The translations under genes and the position numbers were made by a program. From NCBI GenBank assembly GCA_016928575.1, contig JAFGKK010000004.1:1-37592 (forward strand): 37,592 bases of DNA. Direction: 5' to 3'. Shown piece by piece: positions 29,369-37,479 of the stretch. The notes beneath the pieces are model-generated. The model was not told the origin of the DNA, ran no database searches, and saw nothing but the letters and a program-made list of their open reading frames with translations. Origin of the DNA: Anaerolineales bacterium (GTDB taxonomy: Bacteria > Chloroflexota > Anaerolineae > Anaerolineales > RBG-16-64-43). Position 1 is the first letter of the stretch, and each line of letters begins with the position of its first letter.

Positions 29369-31162
29369 ATGCCGCTCAAGAAAAACGAAAAATACGAAGA
29401 TACGCCGCTCTACCGGGTGCGCCACTCCGCTTCGCACGTGATGGCCCAGGCGGTGCTGGAGATGTTCCCCGGCCAAGTAAAGTTCGCCATCGGACCGGCG
29501 ATCGAGGACGGGTTCTATTACGATTTCGACCTGCCGCGCGCGCTCACCCCGGAAGACCTGGAAAAACTCGAAGCGCGGATGCGCGAGATCATCCGCGCCG
29601 ACAAGCCGTTCGTCCGGAAGGAGCTTTCCGCCGCGGAGGCCAAAAGGCTCTTCGCCGACCAGCCGTACAAAATCGAACTGGTTGAAGGACTCGAGAAAGG
29701 CACCGAGGACGAGGACGGCAACCCGCTCACCGAACCTCCGGTGATCTCCACCTACACCAGCGACGCCTTCACCGACCTGTGCCGCGGGCCGCACGTGGAA
29801 TCCACAGGGAAGATCAACCTGGATGCGTTCAAACTGCTGAACGTCTCGGGCGCCTATTGGCGCGGAGACGAGAAGCGGCCGATGTTGCAGCGGATCTACG
29901 GCACCGCCTGGAATACCGCGAAAGAGTTGGAAGAATACCTTTGGAAGGTGGAAGAGGCCAAGAAGCGCGACCACCGCAAGCTCGGCAAGGACCTGGACCT
30001 GTTCCAGATCAATCCCGAGGTCGGGCCGGGCCTTCCGATTTGGCACCCCAAAGGCGCGATGGTGCGGCACCTGATCGAGGAATTTTGCAAGAACGAGCAC
30101 CTCAAAAACGGCTACGAGTTCGTCTACTCGCCGCACGTCGGGCGCGGGCAGTTGTGGGAAACAAGCGGCCACCTCGATTTCTACCGTGAGAACATGTACG
30201 CCGCGATAGAAATGGACAACGAGGAGTATTTCGTCAAGCCGATGAACTGCCCGTTCCACATCCACGTCTACAAAGCGGGGATCCGCTCCTACCGCGAGCT
30301 GCCGATCCGCTACGCCGAATGGGGCAGTGTTTACCGCTTCGAGAAGGCCGGGGTGCTGCACGGGCTGATGCGCGTGCGCGGGTTCACCCAGGACGACGCC
30401 CACATCTTCTGCCGCCCGGACCAGATGCCGGGGGAGATCGACCGCACGCTTTCGTTCTGCCTGCACATCCTGCGTTCGTTCGGCTTCACCGACTTCCACG
30501 CCTACCTCGCCACCCGGCCGAAGGAAAAGGTGGTCGGTGAGCCGGCCCAGTGGGATGCGGCGATCGAAGCCCTGCGCGGAACGCTCGACCGCTCCGGCCT
30601 CGAGTACGATATCGACGAGGGCGGAGGCGCGTTCTACGGACCGAAGATCGACCTGAAGATCCAGGACGCACTCGGCCGCGAGTGGCAGTGCAGTACGATC
30701 CAGTTCGACTTCAACGAATCCGAGCGCTTCGACCTGCATTATGTGGACGAAGACGGCAAGGAGAAGCGGCCGTACATGGTCCACCGCGCGCTGCTCGGCT
30801 CGATCGAACGCTTCTTCGGCGTCATGCTCGAGCATTACGGCGGCGCCTTCCCGGTCTGGCTGGCTCCGGTGCAGGCGATGATCATCCCGATCGCCGACCG
30901 CCACACGGAGTACGCCCGCAACGTGGAGGAGCAACTGCGGGCGGCGGGGATCCGCGCCAAGTGTGACGTGCGCACCGAGCGGATGAACGCCAAGATCCGC
31001 GACGCGCAGCTGCAAAAGATCCCCTACATGCTGGTGACGGGCGACAAGGAGGCGGCGGCCGGTGCGGTGGCGGTGCGGCTGCGCAGCGGCGAAGACAAGG
31101 GCGCGATGCCGGTGGAAAAGTTCCTTGAACTGGCGAAGCAAGCCGTAAATTCGAAAGAATAA
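29369..31162 (+). CDS. thrS: threonyl-tRNA synthetase lacking the TGS domain
   Basis: The 597-residue enzyme charges tRNA-Thr with threonine. It starts directly at the editing (N2) domain, HSASHVMAQAVLEMFP, so the N-terminal TGS domain of about 60 residues in typical bacterial ThrRS is missing. The class II core follows, with motif 2 (YRFEKAGVLHGLMRVRGFTQDDAHIF), the catalytic zinc ligands in MNCPFH, DDAHIF and YMVHRALLGSIERF, and the C-terminal anticodon domain (VWLAPVQAMIIPIADRHTEYA). ATG 29369 follows GGAGGA by about eight bases and gives the expected start; the longer open frame runs through the T-box leader and is not coding. Expression is controlled by the T-box upstream. Confidence 0.96.
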   Translation: MPLKKNEKYEDTPLYRVRHSASHVMAQAVLEMFPGQVKFAIGPAIEDGFYYDFDLPRALTPEDLEKLEARMREIIRADKPFVRKELSAAEAKRLFADQPYKIELVEGLEKGTEDEDGNPLTEPPVISTYTSDAFTDLCRGPHVESTGKINLDAFKLLNVSGAYWRGDEKRPMLQRIYGTAWNTAKELEEYLWKVEEAKKRDHRKLGKDLDLFQINPEVGPGLPIWHPKGAMVRHLIEEFCKNEHLKNGYEFVYSPHVGRGQLWETSGHLDFYRENMYAAIEMDNEEYFVKPMNCPFHIHVYKAGIRSYRELPIRYAEWGSVYRFEKAGVLHGLMRVRGFTQDDAHIFCRPDQMPGEIDRTLSFCLHILRSFGFTDFHAYLATRPKEKVVGEPAQWDAAIEALRGTLDRSGLEYDIDEGGGAFYGPKIDLKIQDALGREWQCSTIQFDFNESERFDLHYVDEDGKEKRPYMVHRALLGSIERFFGVMLEHYGGAFPVWLAPVQAMIIPIADRHTEYARNVEEQLRAAGIRAKCDVRTERMNAKIRDAQLQKIPYMLVTGDKEAAAGAVAVRLRSGEDKGAMPVEKFLELAKQAVNSKE

Positions 31163-31520
31163 CCAAATCCACTGCCAAGGCGCAAAGAATACATAGGTTT
31201 TTCCCTCCGTGGACCCTTGTTCTTTAGTGATATGAAAAAACAAATCCACGGAGGGCACGGAGTTGCACGGATTGTCATAATCCTCTGTGTCTCTCTGTGT
31301 TTCTCCGTTCCCCTCCGTGTTTTCCGTGGAAAATTATAATGATTGATTCTCGCGAAGCCTTCGGGAACGGCGCAGGGAGTGTAGGCACCGGGCACGCTTT
31401 CAGAAAGAATGGCCGGATGTACGCCTCCCGAGAAAACTTGGGAACCCGCCGGAATGATGTTAAGATGAGGGCGAAGCACACCGGCCGACTCTGCTCTCAG
31501 GCCGTCAAGGGATCCTCCGA
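31163..31520. other. repeat-rich gap with a large inverted repeat
   Basis: This gap contains low-complexity text (CCTCTGTGTCTCTCTGTG) and an inverted pair, CCCTCCGTGGA (31203-31213) and TCCACGGAGGG (31245-31255), with a 31-base loop. A TATAAT box at 31335-31340 lies about 180 bases ahead of the next gene. I see no coding sequence and no recognisable metal riboswitch. Confidence 0.5.
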
Positions 31521-34091
31521 ATGTCCAATGGGCGCATGCGATCGAAGCCGGAACGAAACCGCGCACCCGGGTTTCTGACCGCGCTTTTCCTGGCTTTGCT
31601 GGCATCGATTCACCCCGCGGCGCCGGCGCAGGCGCATCCGCTGGATATGTTCTTTTTTTCCCACGAGGTTCACCTCTCCCCGGAAAAGATCGAAATCCAT
31701 ACGACGGTCCGCCCCGGCCCGTTAATGGCGCTCTCGGAATGGTATCGGCTGGATACCGACCTGAACGGCGAGGTCTCGCCGAAGGAAATCACCTACTGGG
31801 CTTCCGCGCGGATCGACGCGTTGTCGCTCGCACTCGACGGCGCGGGCGAAATCCCGTTGACGATGATTTCGGTGGGTTGGCCTTCGTCGGCGGAAGCCGT
31901 GCAGCTCGGCGAGGAATCGTTCCGCTTCGCCGCACGGGCGGAATGGCCCGCCGCCGAAATGGGCGGTTCGGAAACCCGCCGCCTGGAACTGCACTTCCGC
32001 TACGAAGAGGAGCGCGGATACAATTGGTTTTTCCTGCACGGCGAAGACGGCATCGGCTTCACAACTCCGCTGCAAACCAACGGCCGGCTGTCGGTCGACC
32101 TCCGCGCCGCTACGGGTTTGTTCTCCCCCGCCCCCGGAATGACATATTGGGACAGCGGGTCGCCGGCCCTGGGCTCCCCCGAGGAGAGCTCGGCGGCCGG
32201 ACCGACGGATCCCTACGGCGTCGTTGCGGTCCTGACCGATTGGATCCGCACGCCGGAATCGACCGCGGCGTTCTACCTGGGGGCTGTCTTGCTGACCCTG
32301 TTTCTGGGGGCCGTCCATGCCCTCACCCCGGGGCACGGGAAAACCCTCACCGCAGCGTATCTGATCGGTGAGCGCGGGACGGCCGGCCACGCGATCACAC
32401 TCGGCGGCATCGTCACCGCGACCCATACGGGATCGGTGCTGGTGTTCGGCATGGTTACGCTGGCCGTCTCGCAATTCCTGGTCCCCGCGGATTTCTTCCC
32501 GTTTTTGGAATTGTTCAGCGGACTGTTGATCATTGCGCTGGCGGTTAACCTGATTCTTCCGCGTTGGCGGGGGTATCTGCGGGTACGGCGTGCGCGGGCT
32601 CGCGCGTCGAAGTCGGAAGCGAAGCCCACTCCCTCTGCATCGGCCGCCGAATCGTCCGTCCAACGGATTTCGGTCCAGGAGAGGGTTGAAACCCGGCCCT
32701 ACGATGCGCTGCTCCCCGGGGGCAACCGTCCGCCGGACACGCCAGGCGCACCAACGCGGCGGATGCTGTTCCTGCTGGGAATCAGCGGCGGACTGGTTCC
32801 CTGCCCGGATGCCGTCGCCATCCTGCTGGCTGCCGTCGCAATCAACCGCATCCCACTCGGTCTGATCTTGGTTGCCGCCTTCAGCGTGGGCATGGCCGCG
32901 GTGCTGATTTTAATCGGCCTGGCGGTGGTCCGCAGCCGTCGCTGGCTGGCCGGATTCGATCTGTTCTCCCGTGCGGCGCCGATTCTTTCTGTCGTCAGCG
33001 CAGGGGTCATCCTCGGAATGGGATTGATCCTCACAGCGGGGGTTGTCGTCCGGTACGGGATTCCGGAACCGGACCGCAGCACGGCGGCCGTAACTCCCCC
33101 GCCCGATTTCGATATCTCCTATGCCGGTATCCTGTACCTCTCCCCCGACGACCGCGGAAGAATGCAGGTGTACCGGCAATCCCCCATCCGCGGGGAACCT
33201 CGCCGGATCACCGATGCCGGGCAGGGGATTACGGATTACCGGCTTTCGCCCGACGGCTTGCACATCGGGTTTGCCTCCTCCGGAGGCGGGGGGTCCGGCG
33301 TTTGGATCGTCACGCTTCCGGAAGGGGAAACGCATCTGGCGGTGGATTGCGGAAACGACTACTGCAGCAACGTCCTTTGGGCGCCGGACGGCAGCCTGCT
33401 CTTGTACGAACGGACCGATTTAAACTCTCTCATTGCGGTCCCCACCTTATGGTCCTACGGCTTGGAGGACGGCGCAATCCAAACGGTTTTTCGCGATCCG
33501 CAGATCCCCGGCTACACCGCCAGTTGGTCGCCGAACGGCGATTGGCTGAGCTATTGGAGTTATCCGGGTTCGCCGGCGGTCGAGCTGTATAATTTGCGCA
33601 CCGGAGAACGGGATTCGATCGCCAGTCAGACCGGGCTGGCCGCCGTCTGGTCGCCGGACGGCGCCTCCCTGCTGTTTACCGACATGGTTGCCACCGCCGC
33701 GAGGACCGTCTGCCACCTATTCCGGTACGATCTGGAGGACGGCTCTTTGACCGACTTGAGTCTCCAAGGGAATACCGAAGATTTCGCCGGATCCTGGTCG
33801 CCGGATGGGGGTTGGCTGGGCGTCGTCCGCCGGGAGAACACGGAATCCTTCCCGGTGGGCACTCAAATATGGCTGATACGTCCGGACGGCGGCGATGCCC
33901 ATCCCGTCACGAAGACTCCGCACGTGTTTCATACCGGGATGCAATGGTCGCCCGACGGCCGTTATTTGCTTCTCCAGCAGCATGGGACGGGAATCGATCA
34001 TCCGCAAAGGGAAATCTGGTTGTTGGACATTCAGACCGGGGAATATACCCTGTTGATCGAGAACGCTTCCCAACCCGTTTGGGGGCCATGA
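31521..34091 (+). CDS. nickel/cobalt exporter-type membrane protein fused to a C-terminal beta-propeller
   Basis: The 856-residue protein has three parts. A signal segment (about 16-38, ending AQA-HP) leads to an extracytoplasmic domain with an EF-hand-like loop, DTDLNGEVSPKE. The membrane core (about 245-520) has NicO/RcnA-type motifs: AVHALTPGHGKTLTAAYLIGE and ATHTGSVLVFGMVTLAVSQF, then GISGGLVPCPDAVAILLAAVAINR. The linker between its halves lacks the histidine-rich stretch of RcnA. From about 540 a PD40/TolB-type propeller follows, with blades such as YRLSPDGLHIGF, ASWSPNGDWLSY and QWSPDGRYLLL. It may export a metal, with the propeller acting as sensor or partner-binding domain. Start ATG 31521 has only a weak ribosome binding site. 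Confidence 0.85.
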   Translation: MSNGRMRSKPERNRAPGFLTALFLALLASIHPAAPAQAHPLDMFFFSHEVHLSPEKIEIHTTVRPGPLMALSEWYRLDTDLNGEVSPKEITYWASARIDALSLALDGAGEIPLTMISVGWPSSAEAVQLGEESFRFAARAEWPAAEMGGSETRRLELHFRYEEERGYNWFFLHGEDGIGFTTPLQTNGRLSVDLRAATGLFSPAPGMTYWDSGSPALGSPEESSAAGPTDPYGVVAVLTDWIRTPESTAAFYLGAVLLTLFLGAVHALTPGHGKTLTAAYLIGERGTAGHAITLGGIVTATHTGSVLVFGMVTLAVSQFLVPADFFPFLELFSGLLIIALAVNLILPRWRGYLRVRRARARASKSEAKPTPSASAAESSVQRISVQERVETRPYDALLPGGNRPPDTPGAPTRRMLFLLGISGGLVPCPDAVAILLAAVAINRIPLGLILVAAFSVGMAAVLILIGLAVVRSRRWLAGFDLFSRAAPILSVVSAGVILGMGLILTAGVVVRYGIPEPDRSTAAVTPPPDFDISYAGILYLSPDDRGRMQVYRQSPIRGEPRRITDAGQGITDYRLSPDGLHIGFASSGGGGSGVWIVTLPEGETHLAVDCGNDYCSNVLWAPDGSLLLYERTDLNSLIAVPTLWSYGLEDGAIQTVFRDPQIPGYTASWSPNGDWLSYWSYPGSPAVELYNLRTGERDSIASQTGLAAVWSPDGASLLFTDMVATAARTVCHLFRYDLEDGSLTDLSLQGNTEDFAGSWSPDGGWLGVVRRENTESFPVGTQIWLIRPDGGDAHPVTKTPHVFHTGMQWSPDGRYLLLQQHGTGIDHPQREIWLLDIQTGEYTLLIENASQPVWGP

Positions 34092-34180
34092 GCCGGCATG
34101 GAAATCCACCCACGCGCCGAAAAAAACCGTCGGTACGCACGTCTGACACCCTTCCGTGAGGGTCCGGCTGGGTTGCGCCC

Positions 34181-34858
34181 CTATGTTTTTATCCGCGCGA
34201 CGGTCTTCGGATCCGTCAATTCCCGCAGCGCGTCCTTGGCGATCCAGCGCGCGGAGCGCGAATCCTGCCCCGCGATGCGGCGGGCGCAGGCCAGGGCGGC
34301 CTTGTGGAGCGCGCGGTTGCGCTTGCCGATGTTGCGCAGCGCCCAATTGGCGGCCTTGCGCACGAAGTTGCGTTCGTCGAAAGCGTAGCGCTCGATCAAC
34401 GCCAGGAAGCCCAGGAACACTTCGTCCTCGGCCGCCTTGTCGTGCACGGCCAGCGCCGCCATCAGGGCGAACCCGGCCCGCCGCTCAAATTCCGGATTCT
34501 TCTTCGCCCAGACGGCGGCTTTGCGGCGTGCGGTCCGGGTTCGATCGAAAAGGATTCCGCAGACCTGATCGCACACGTCCCACGAATCGAAATCCACGAT
34601 CCAGCGCTCCATCTGCGCCGGCGTCACCTGCGCCGGATCGTCGACCAGCGCGGCCAGGATCCGCGCTTCGTGGATCCCGCTGGCCCATAGGCGCCCGGCG
34701 AGTTCGTGGTTCGTCCCGACCCGTTTGGCCAGGGCGCGCAGGAACGGCATCGAAAGTCCGAGAGTCCCGTGCGGATTGATTCCGTAGCGCGCCATGCCCG
34801 CGACGCTGGCGGCATCGGCGTGGGCCTTCATCTCGCGCAGAATTTCGTCATAGGTCAT
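34181..34858 (-). CDS. AlkD-like DNA alkylation repair glycosylase
   Basis: The 225-residue protein belongs to the AlkD family of DNA glycosylases, made of HEAT-like helical repeats that grip DNA and release alkylated purines. The text LSMPFLRALAKRVGTNHELA, IVDFDSWDVCDQVCGILF (the conserved Trp and Asp of the catalytic cleft) and NFVRKAANWALRNIGKRNRALHKAA fits this family. ATG 34858 follows GGAGAGAG by five bases; the longer frame to 34888 passes that site and is not used. It is transcribed alone and converges with the exporter fusion. Confidence 0.88.
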   Translation of the reverse strand: MTYDEILREMKAHADAASVAGMARYGINPHGTLGLSMPFLRALAKRVGTNHELAGRLWASGIHEARILAALVDDPAQVTPAQMERWIVDFDSWDVCDQVCGILFDRTRTARRKAAVWAKKNPEFERRAGFALMAALAVHDKAAEDEVFLGFLALIERYAFDERNFVRKAANWALRNIGKRNRALHKAALACARRIAGQDSRSARWIAKDALRELTDPKTVARIKT

Positions 34859-35275
34859 CGACTCTCTCCGAGGACGGATCAATGGCAAACAGGCGGAGTG
34901 GACAGGGTTTTTCAGGATTGAATTATAAATAGAAAAGGGACCTGCTCAGCCAGTGGTCGTCATGCCGGGTAATAGTGCCCCCGGCGAAGAACGCGCCGAG
35001 GGCGGGCGCCGGTAGGACGATCGCCAGATGAGAAGCAACCATTATTCTTTCCGCTGTTGTGGTGCTGGGAAGCCGATCCCGGTGCAATTCCGGGAAAGGT
35101 GCCCGAACCTGTCCCGGAGCGCCTGTCCCGAGCAAAGCGAGGGAAAGCGACGGGCGGGCGGATGGGGGAGATGCGGAGTAGTAGATGTAAAGGGTTTTGA
35201 AATTTTATCCATTCAGAGTAGAATCCAGCTATAACCTTCCGCCGCAAGCGGAAAATTCGTCAAAGGGGAGGAGTC
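34859..35275. other. gap holding a repeat, a possible riboswitch-like fragment and the ssb promoter
   Basis: The stretch 34958-35022 resembles the GTCATGCC-type interspersed repeats elsewhere in the window. At 35067-35125 the text GGTGCTGGGAAGCC, GGTGCAATTCCGGG and GGTGCCCG weakly resembles the core of a cobalamin riboswitch, but no B12 box is present. No gene is recognised. Confidence 0.35.
35197..35224 (+). promoter_or_regulatory. promoter of ssb
   Basis: TTGAAA (35197-35202) and TAGAAT (35219-35224) are separated by 16 bases. This is one of the few promoters here with a plausible -35 box. The ssb ATG lies about 50 bases further on. Confidence 0.5.
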
Positions 35276-35695
35276 ATGTTTCATAAAGTCATCCTGGTCG
35301 GCAACCTGGGTAGAGATCCCGAAATGCGCTACACCGCCGGCGGACAGCCGGTGACTTCCTTCTCCGTCGCCAGCAACCGGCGCTATACGGATTCCAGCGG
35401 ACAGAACGTCGAGGAAACAATCTGGTTCCGGGTCTCGGTTTGGGGCAAGCAGGCGGAAGCCTGCAAGCAATACCTGGCCAAAGGCCGGCAGGTGCTGGTG
35501 GAGGGGCGCCTGATATGCGACAAGCAAACCGGAGGCCCGCGGACTTTCAAGCGCGCCAACGGCGAGACGGGGACCTCCTTTGAAATCAATGCCGAGGTGG
35601 TGCGCTTCCTCGGACAGCGTGGCGATGCCGCTCCGGCCGAGGGGGAATCCGGACCCGCCGCGGCGCCGGGGACCGAAGAGGAAATCCCCTTCTAG
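35276..35695 (+). CDS. ssb: single-stranded DNA-binding protein
   Basis: The 139-residue protein coats single-stranded DNA in replication, repair and recombination. The OB fold is complete (MFHKVILVGNLGRDPEMRYT, VTSFSVASNRRYTD, IWFRVSVWGKQAE, LVEGRLICDKQTGGPR). After a flexible Ala/Gly/Pro linker the protein ends EEEIPF, the acidic tip that recruits partner proteins. ATG 35276 follows GGGGAGGAG by three to four bases. The terminator at 35705 separates it from the DUF3467 gene, although read-through is possible. Confidence 0.96.
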   Translation: MFHKVILVGNLGRDPEMRYTAGGQPVTSFSVASNRRYTDSSGQNVEETIWFRVSVWGKQAEACKQYLAKGRQVLVEGRLICDKQTGGPRTFKRANGETGTSFEINAEVVRFLGQRGDAAPAEGESGPAAAPGTEEEIPF

Positions 35696-35704
35696 ATTAA
35701 TCCG

Positions 35705-35733
35705 GGCGGGGCGATGCCCCGCCTTCTTTTTTT
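35705..35733 (+). terminator. terminator after ssb
   Basis: GGCGGGGC (35705-35712) pairs with GCCCCGCC (35716-35723) around GAT, followed by TTC and a T-run. It ends ten bases before the DUF3467 ATG. Confidence 0.88.
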
Positions 35734-35743
35734 CGAGGTTGCT

Positions 35744-36094
35744 ATGAGCGATTCTTCGCACCCGACTCCGCCCGCTCCGCGTCCGATTCCGCTCGAACTT
35801 CCGGCGGCGCTCGAGCCGATCTACTCCAACTTGGCGCTGATCGGCCACTCGCCGGCGGAAATCGTGATCGATTTCGCACGCATGCTGCCGGGAATGCCCA
35901 AGGCGCGGGTGGCCGCGCGCGTGGTGCTCACCCCGCTGTGCGCCAAGGCGCTGATGCGCGCGCTGGCCGACAACATCGCCAAATTCGAAAAACAATACGG
36001 CGAGATCCACCTCCCGGAAGGTCCTTCGCTGGCCGAGCAATTGTTCGGCAAGCCGACCGGGGATCCGGCGCCCGAAAGCCCGAAGGAAGGATGA
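35744..36094 (+). CDS. DUF3467 family protein
   Basis: The 116-residue cytoplasmic protein has a Pro-rich N-terminus and a DUF3467-type domain (IYSNLALIGHSPAEIVIDFARMLPGMPKARVAARVVLTPLCAKALMRALADNIAKFE). The family is widespread in bacteria and of unknown function; the fold may bind a partner protein. ATG 35744 follows GAGG by six bases. The TTG start of the translin-like gene lies four bases after the stop, so the two are co-translated. Confidence 0.85.
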   Translation: MSDSSHPTPPAPRPIPLELPAALEPIYSNLALIGHSPAEIVIDFARMLPGMPKARVAARVVLTPLCAKALMRALADNIAKFEKQYGEIHLPEGPSLAEQLFGKPTGDPAPESPKEG

Positions 36095-36098
36095 AACC

Positions 36099-36737
36099 TT
36101 GGACGGATTGGATGCCATCGGCGAAATGATGCACGCCCTGTTGCGCGATAAGAACGCCGCCCGCGACCGGGCGCTCGAGCAATCACGCACCCTGATCCGC
36201 CACTGTTCGCTGGCCATCCGCGCCTCGCACCGCGAGGAGCGCAGCGCGGCGGAGGACAACCTCCACCAGGCCCGTTCCCAATCGGCGGATCTGCGCCGCG
36301 GCTTGGAGAAATATCCGGACTTATATTTCGCCGGCTACACCCAGGACGCGCTCAAGGAATTCGCCGAGGCCAGCATCGTGTTCGCGCTGCTCGGCGGCCG
36401 GTCCCTGCCCGGCCCGGAGGAACTGGGGGTGGATCTCGCCCCCTACATGAACGGCCTCGGCGAGGCGGCCGGCGAGCTTCGCCGCTGGGCGCTGGACCTG
36501 CTGCGCCGCGGGAAAACGGCGGAGGCCGAGCGGGTGCTGGCGATGATGGACGATATCTACTCGCTGCTGGTGACGCTCGATTATCCCGACGCGCTGACCG
36601 GGGGGTTGCGCCGCACCACCGACATGGTGCGCGGGGTTACCGAACGCACCCGCGGCGACCTGACCCTCAGCCTGCGGCTGGAGGCGGCCGAGCGCGCCGC
36701 CGCCGCCCTCGAGCGGGCGCTCGGCAAGAGAAAATGA
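36099..36737 (+). CDS. translin/TRAX-like protein
   Basis: The 212-residue, all-helical protein resembles the translin superfamily, single-stranded nucleic-acid-binding proteins found in eukaryotes, archaea and some bacteria. The C-terminal match is the clearest: YPDALTGGLRRTTDMVRGVTERTRGDLT, with YFAGYTQDALKEFAEASIVFALL earlier. In eukaryotes translin and TRAX form an RNase complex; catalytic acidic residues cannot be confirmed here. The start is TTG 36099, about eight bases after AAGGAAGG and four bases after the DUF3467 stop; in-frame ATGs begin only 27 bases on. The placement after ssb suggests a nucleic acid role, by inference. Confidence 0.8.
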   Translation: MDGLDAIGEMMHALLRDKNAARDRALEQSRTLIRHCSLAIRASHREERSAAEDNLHQARSQSADLRRGLEKYPDLYFAGYTQDALKEFAEASIVFALLGGRSLPGPEELGVDLAPYMNGLGEAAGELRRWALDLLRRGKTAEAERVLAMMDDIYSLLVTLDYPDALTGGLRRTTDMVRGVTERTRGDLTLSLRLEAAERAAAALERALGKRK

Positions 36738-36740
36738 GGA

Positions 36741-36885
36741 GTCATTGCGAGCGGCCGAAGGGAGCGAAGCCCGTCCCGGCAAGCCCACCGGGCGGGCCGG
36801 GGCAATCTCCATCGCTAAAAAAGGAGATTGCTTCGCCCGCCCCGGCGCGGGGGTGGGCCGGGGTCGCTTCGCTCCCCGCAATGAC
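36741..36885. repeat. interspersed inverted repeat with GTCATTGCG ends
   Basis: GTCATTGCG at 36741-36749 and CGCAATGAC at 36877-36885 form the ends. An inner pair, GCAATCTCC and GGAGATTGC, flanks an A-run. The GTCATTGCGAG type of repeat is common in Chloroflexi and deltaproteobacterial genomes. It could form a hairpin after the translin-like gene. Confidence 0.8.
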
Positions 36886-36926
36886 TCGAACCCATTCCCT
36901 TCCATGAATTTCCCTAAAGCCCCCCC

Positions 36927-37172
36927 ATGCCGCAACGGGTGATCCGCGCCAGCGAGATCGGCGAATACCTCTTTTGCAAGCGGGCGTGGTGGCTGCGCAG
37001 GCAGGGGATCGAATCCCGAAACCGCGCGGCGCTCGAAGCCGGGACGGCCGAACATGAAGACCTCGCCCGGCGGGCGGCGCTTTCGGGCTGCCTGCAGGCG
37101 GCGGCGTTCGTGACCTTTCTCGCCGCGCTGACCGCCGCCGCGGCGGGGATGACGATACTGGTTTTGAGGTAA
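36927..37172 (+). CDS. 81-residue protein with Cas4-like N-terminus and membrane segment
   Basis: The first 45 residues ([28 protein letters not shown], then [12 protein letters not shown]) resemble the start of the Cas4/PD-(D/E)XK nuclease fold, including the first cysteine and the G-x-x-x-H motif. The later nuclease residues and the C-terminal cysteine cluster are absent. Residues of about 55-80 form one membrane helix ([22 protein letters not shown]). It may be a stand-alone mini-protein or a truncated Cas4-like gene; no cas genes or CRISPR array are in the window. ATG 36927 has no good ribosome binding site. Confidence 0.55.
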   Translation: MPQRVIRASEIGEYLFCKRAWWLRRQGIESRNRAALEAGTAEHEDLARRAALSGCLQAAAFVTFLAALTAAAAGMTILVLR

Positions 37173-37233
37173 GAGTAGAACAATATTCAGGATTTACTGG
37201 ATTCCTTGCGGGATTTTCAGGATATCGTAAATC
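37173..37233. other. gap after the Cas4-like gene
   Basis: Short AT-richer stretch containing the imperfect pair CAGGATTTACTGGATTCC and GGGATTTTCAGG. No coding sequence is seen. Confidence 0.4.
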
Positions 37234-37447
37234 GTCATCCCTGAGCCCGCCCTTGCGGAACATTCCGGCTCGGATTTGTTCTTTGAGCCGGAATGGTTGC
37301 GAAGCAAGAGCGTTCTTATCGGGGATCCAGGGTTTGGAAAAAAGCTGCTTCTGGATTCCCGCCCACGCTTCGCACTCATCCCCGCTCATAAATCAAGATC
37401 GAGCGGGGACGCTCCGCGAGGGCAGGCCAAGAACTCACGGAAATGAC
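37234..37447. repeat. interspersed repeat of the GTCATCCCTGAG family
   Basis: It begins GTCATCCCTGAG, contains CGGGGATCCAGGG and CTGGATTCCCGCC, and ends ATGAC at 37447. It shares these segments with the copies at 15157-15380. An inner inverted pair, ATTCCGGCTC and GAGCCGGAAT, is visible. No gene is present. Confidence 0.75.
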
Positions 37448-37479
37448 GAAATATAAATAAAAACCGTTGTATCTCCTCA

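Noticed and set aside
29174-31258. 694-codon minus-strand frame opposite thrS
   Set aside because: It is the antisense of thrS, which is unmistakable on the plus strand.
31341-31520. Nickel/cobalt riboswitch ahead of the exporter fusion
   Set aside because: I looked for the repeated GGCAG-type core of that class and did not find it.
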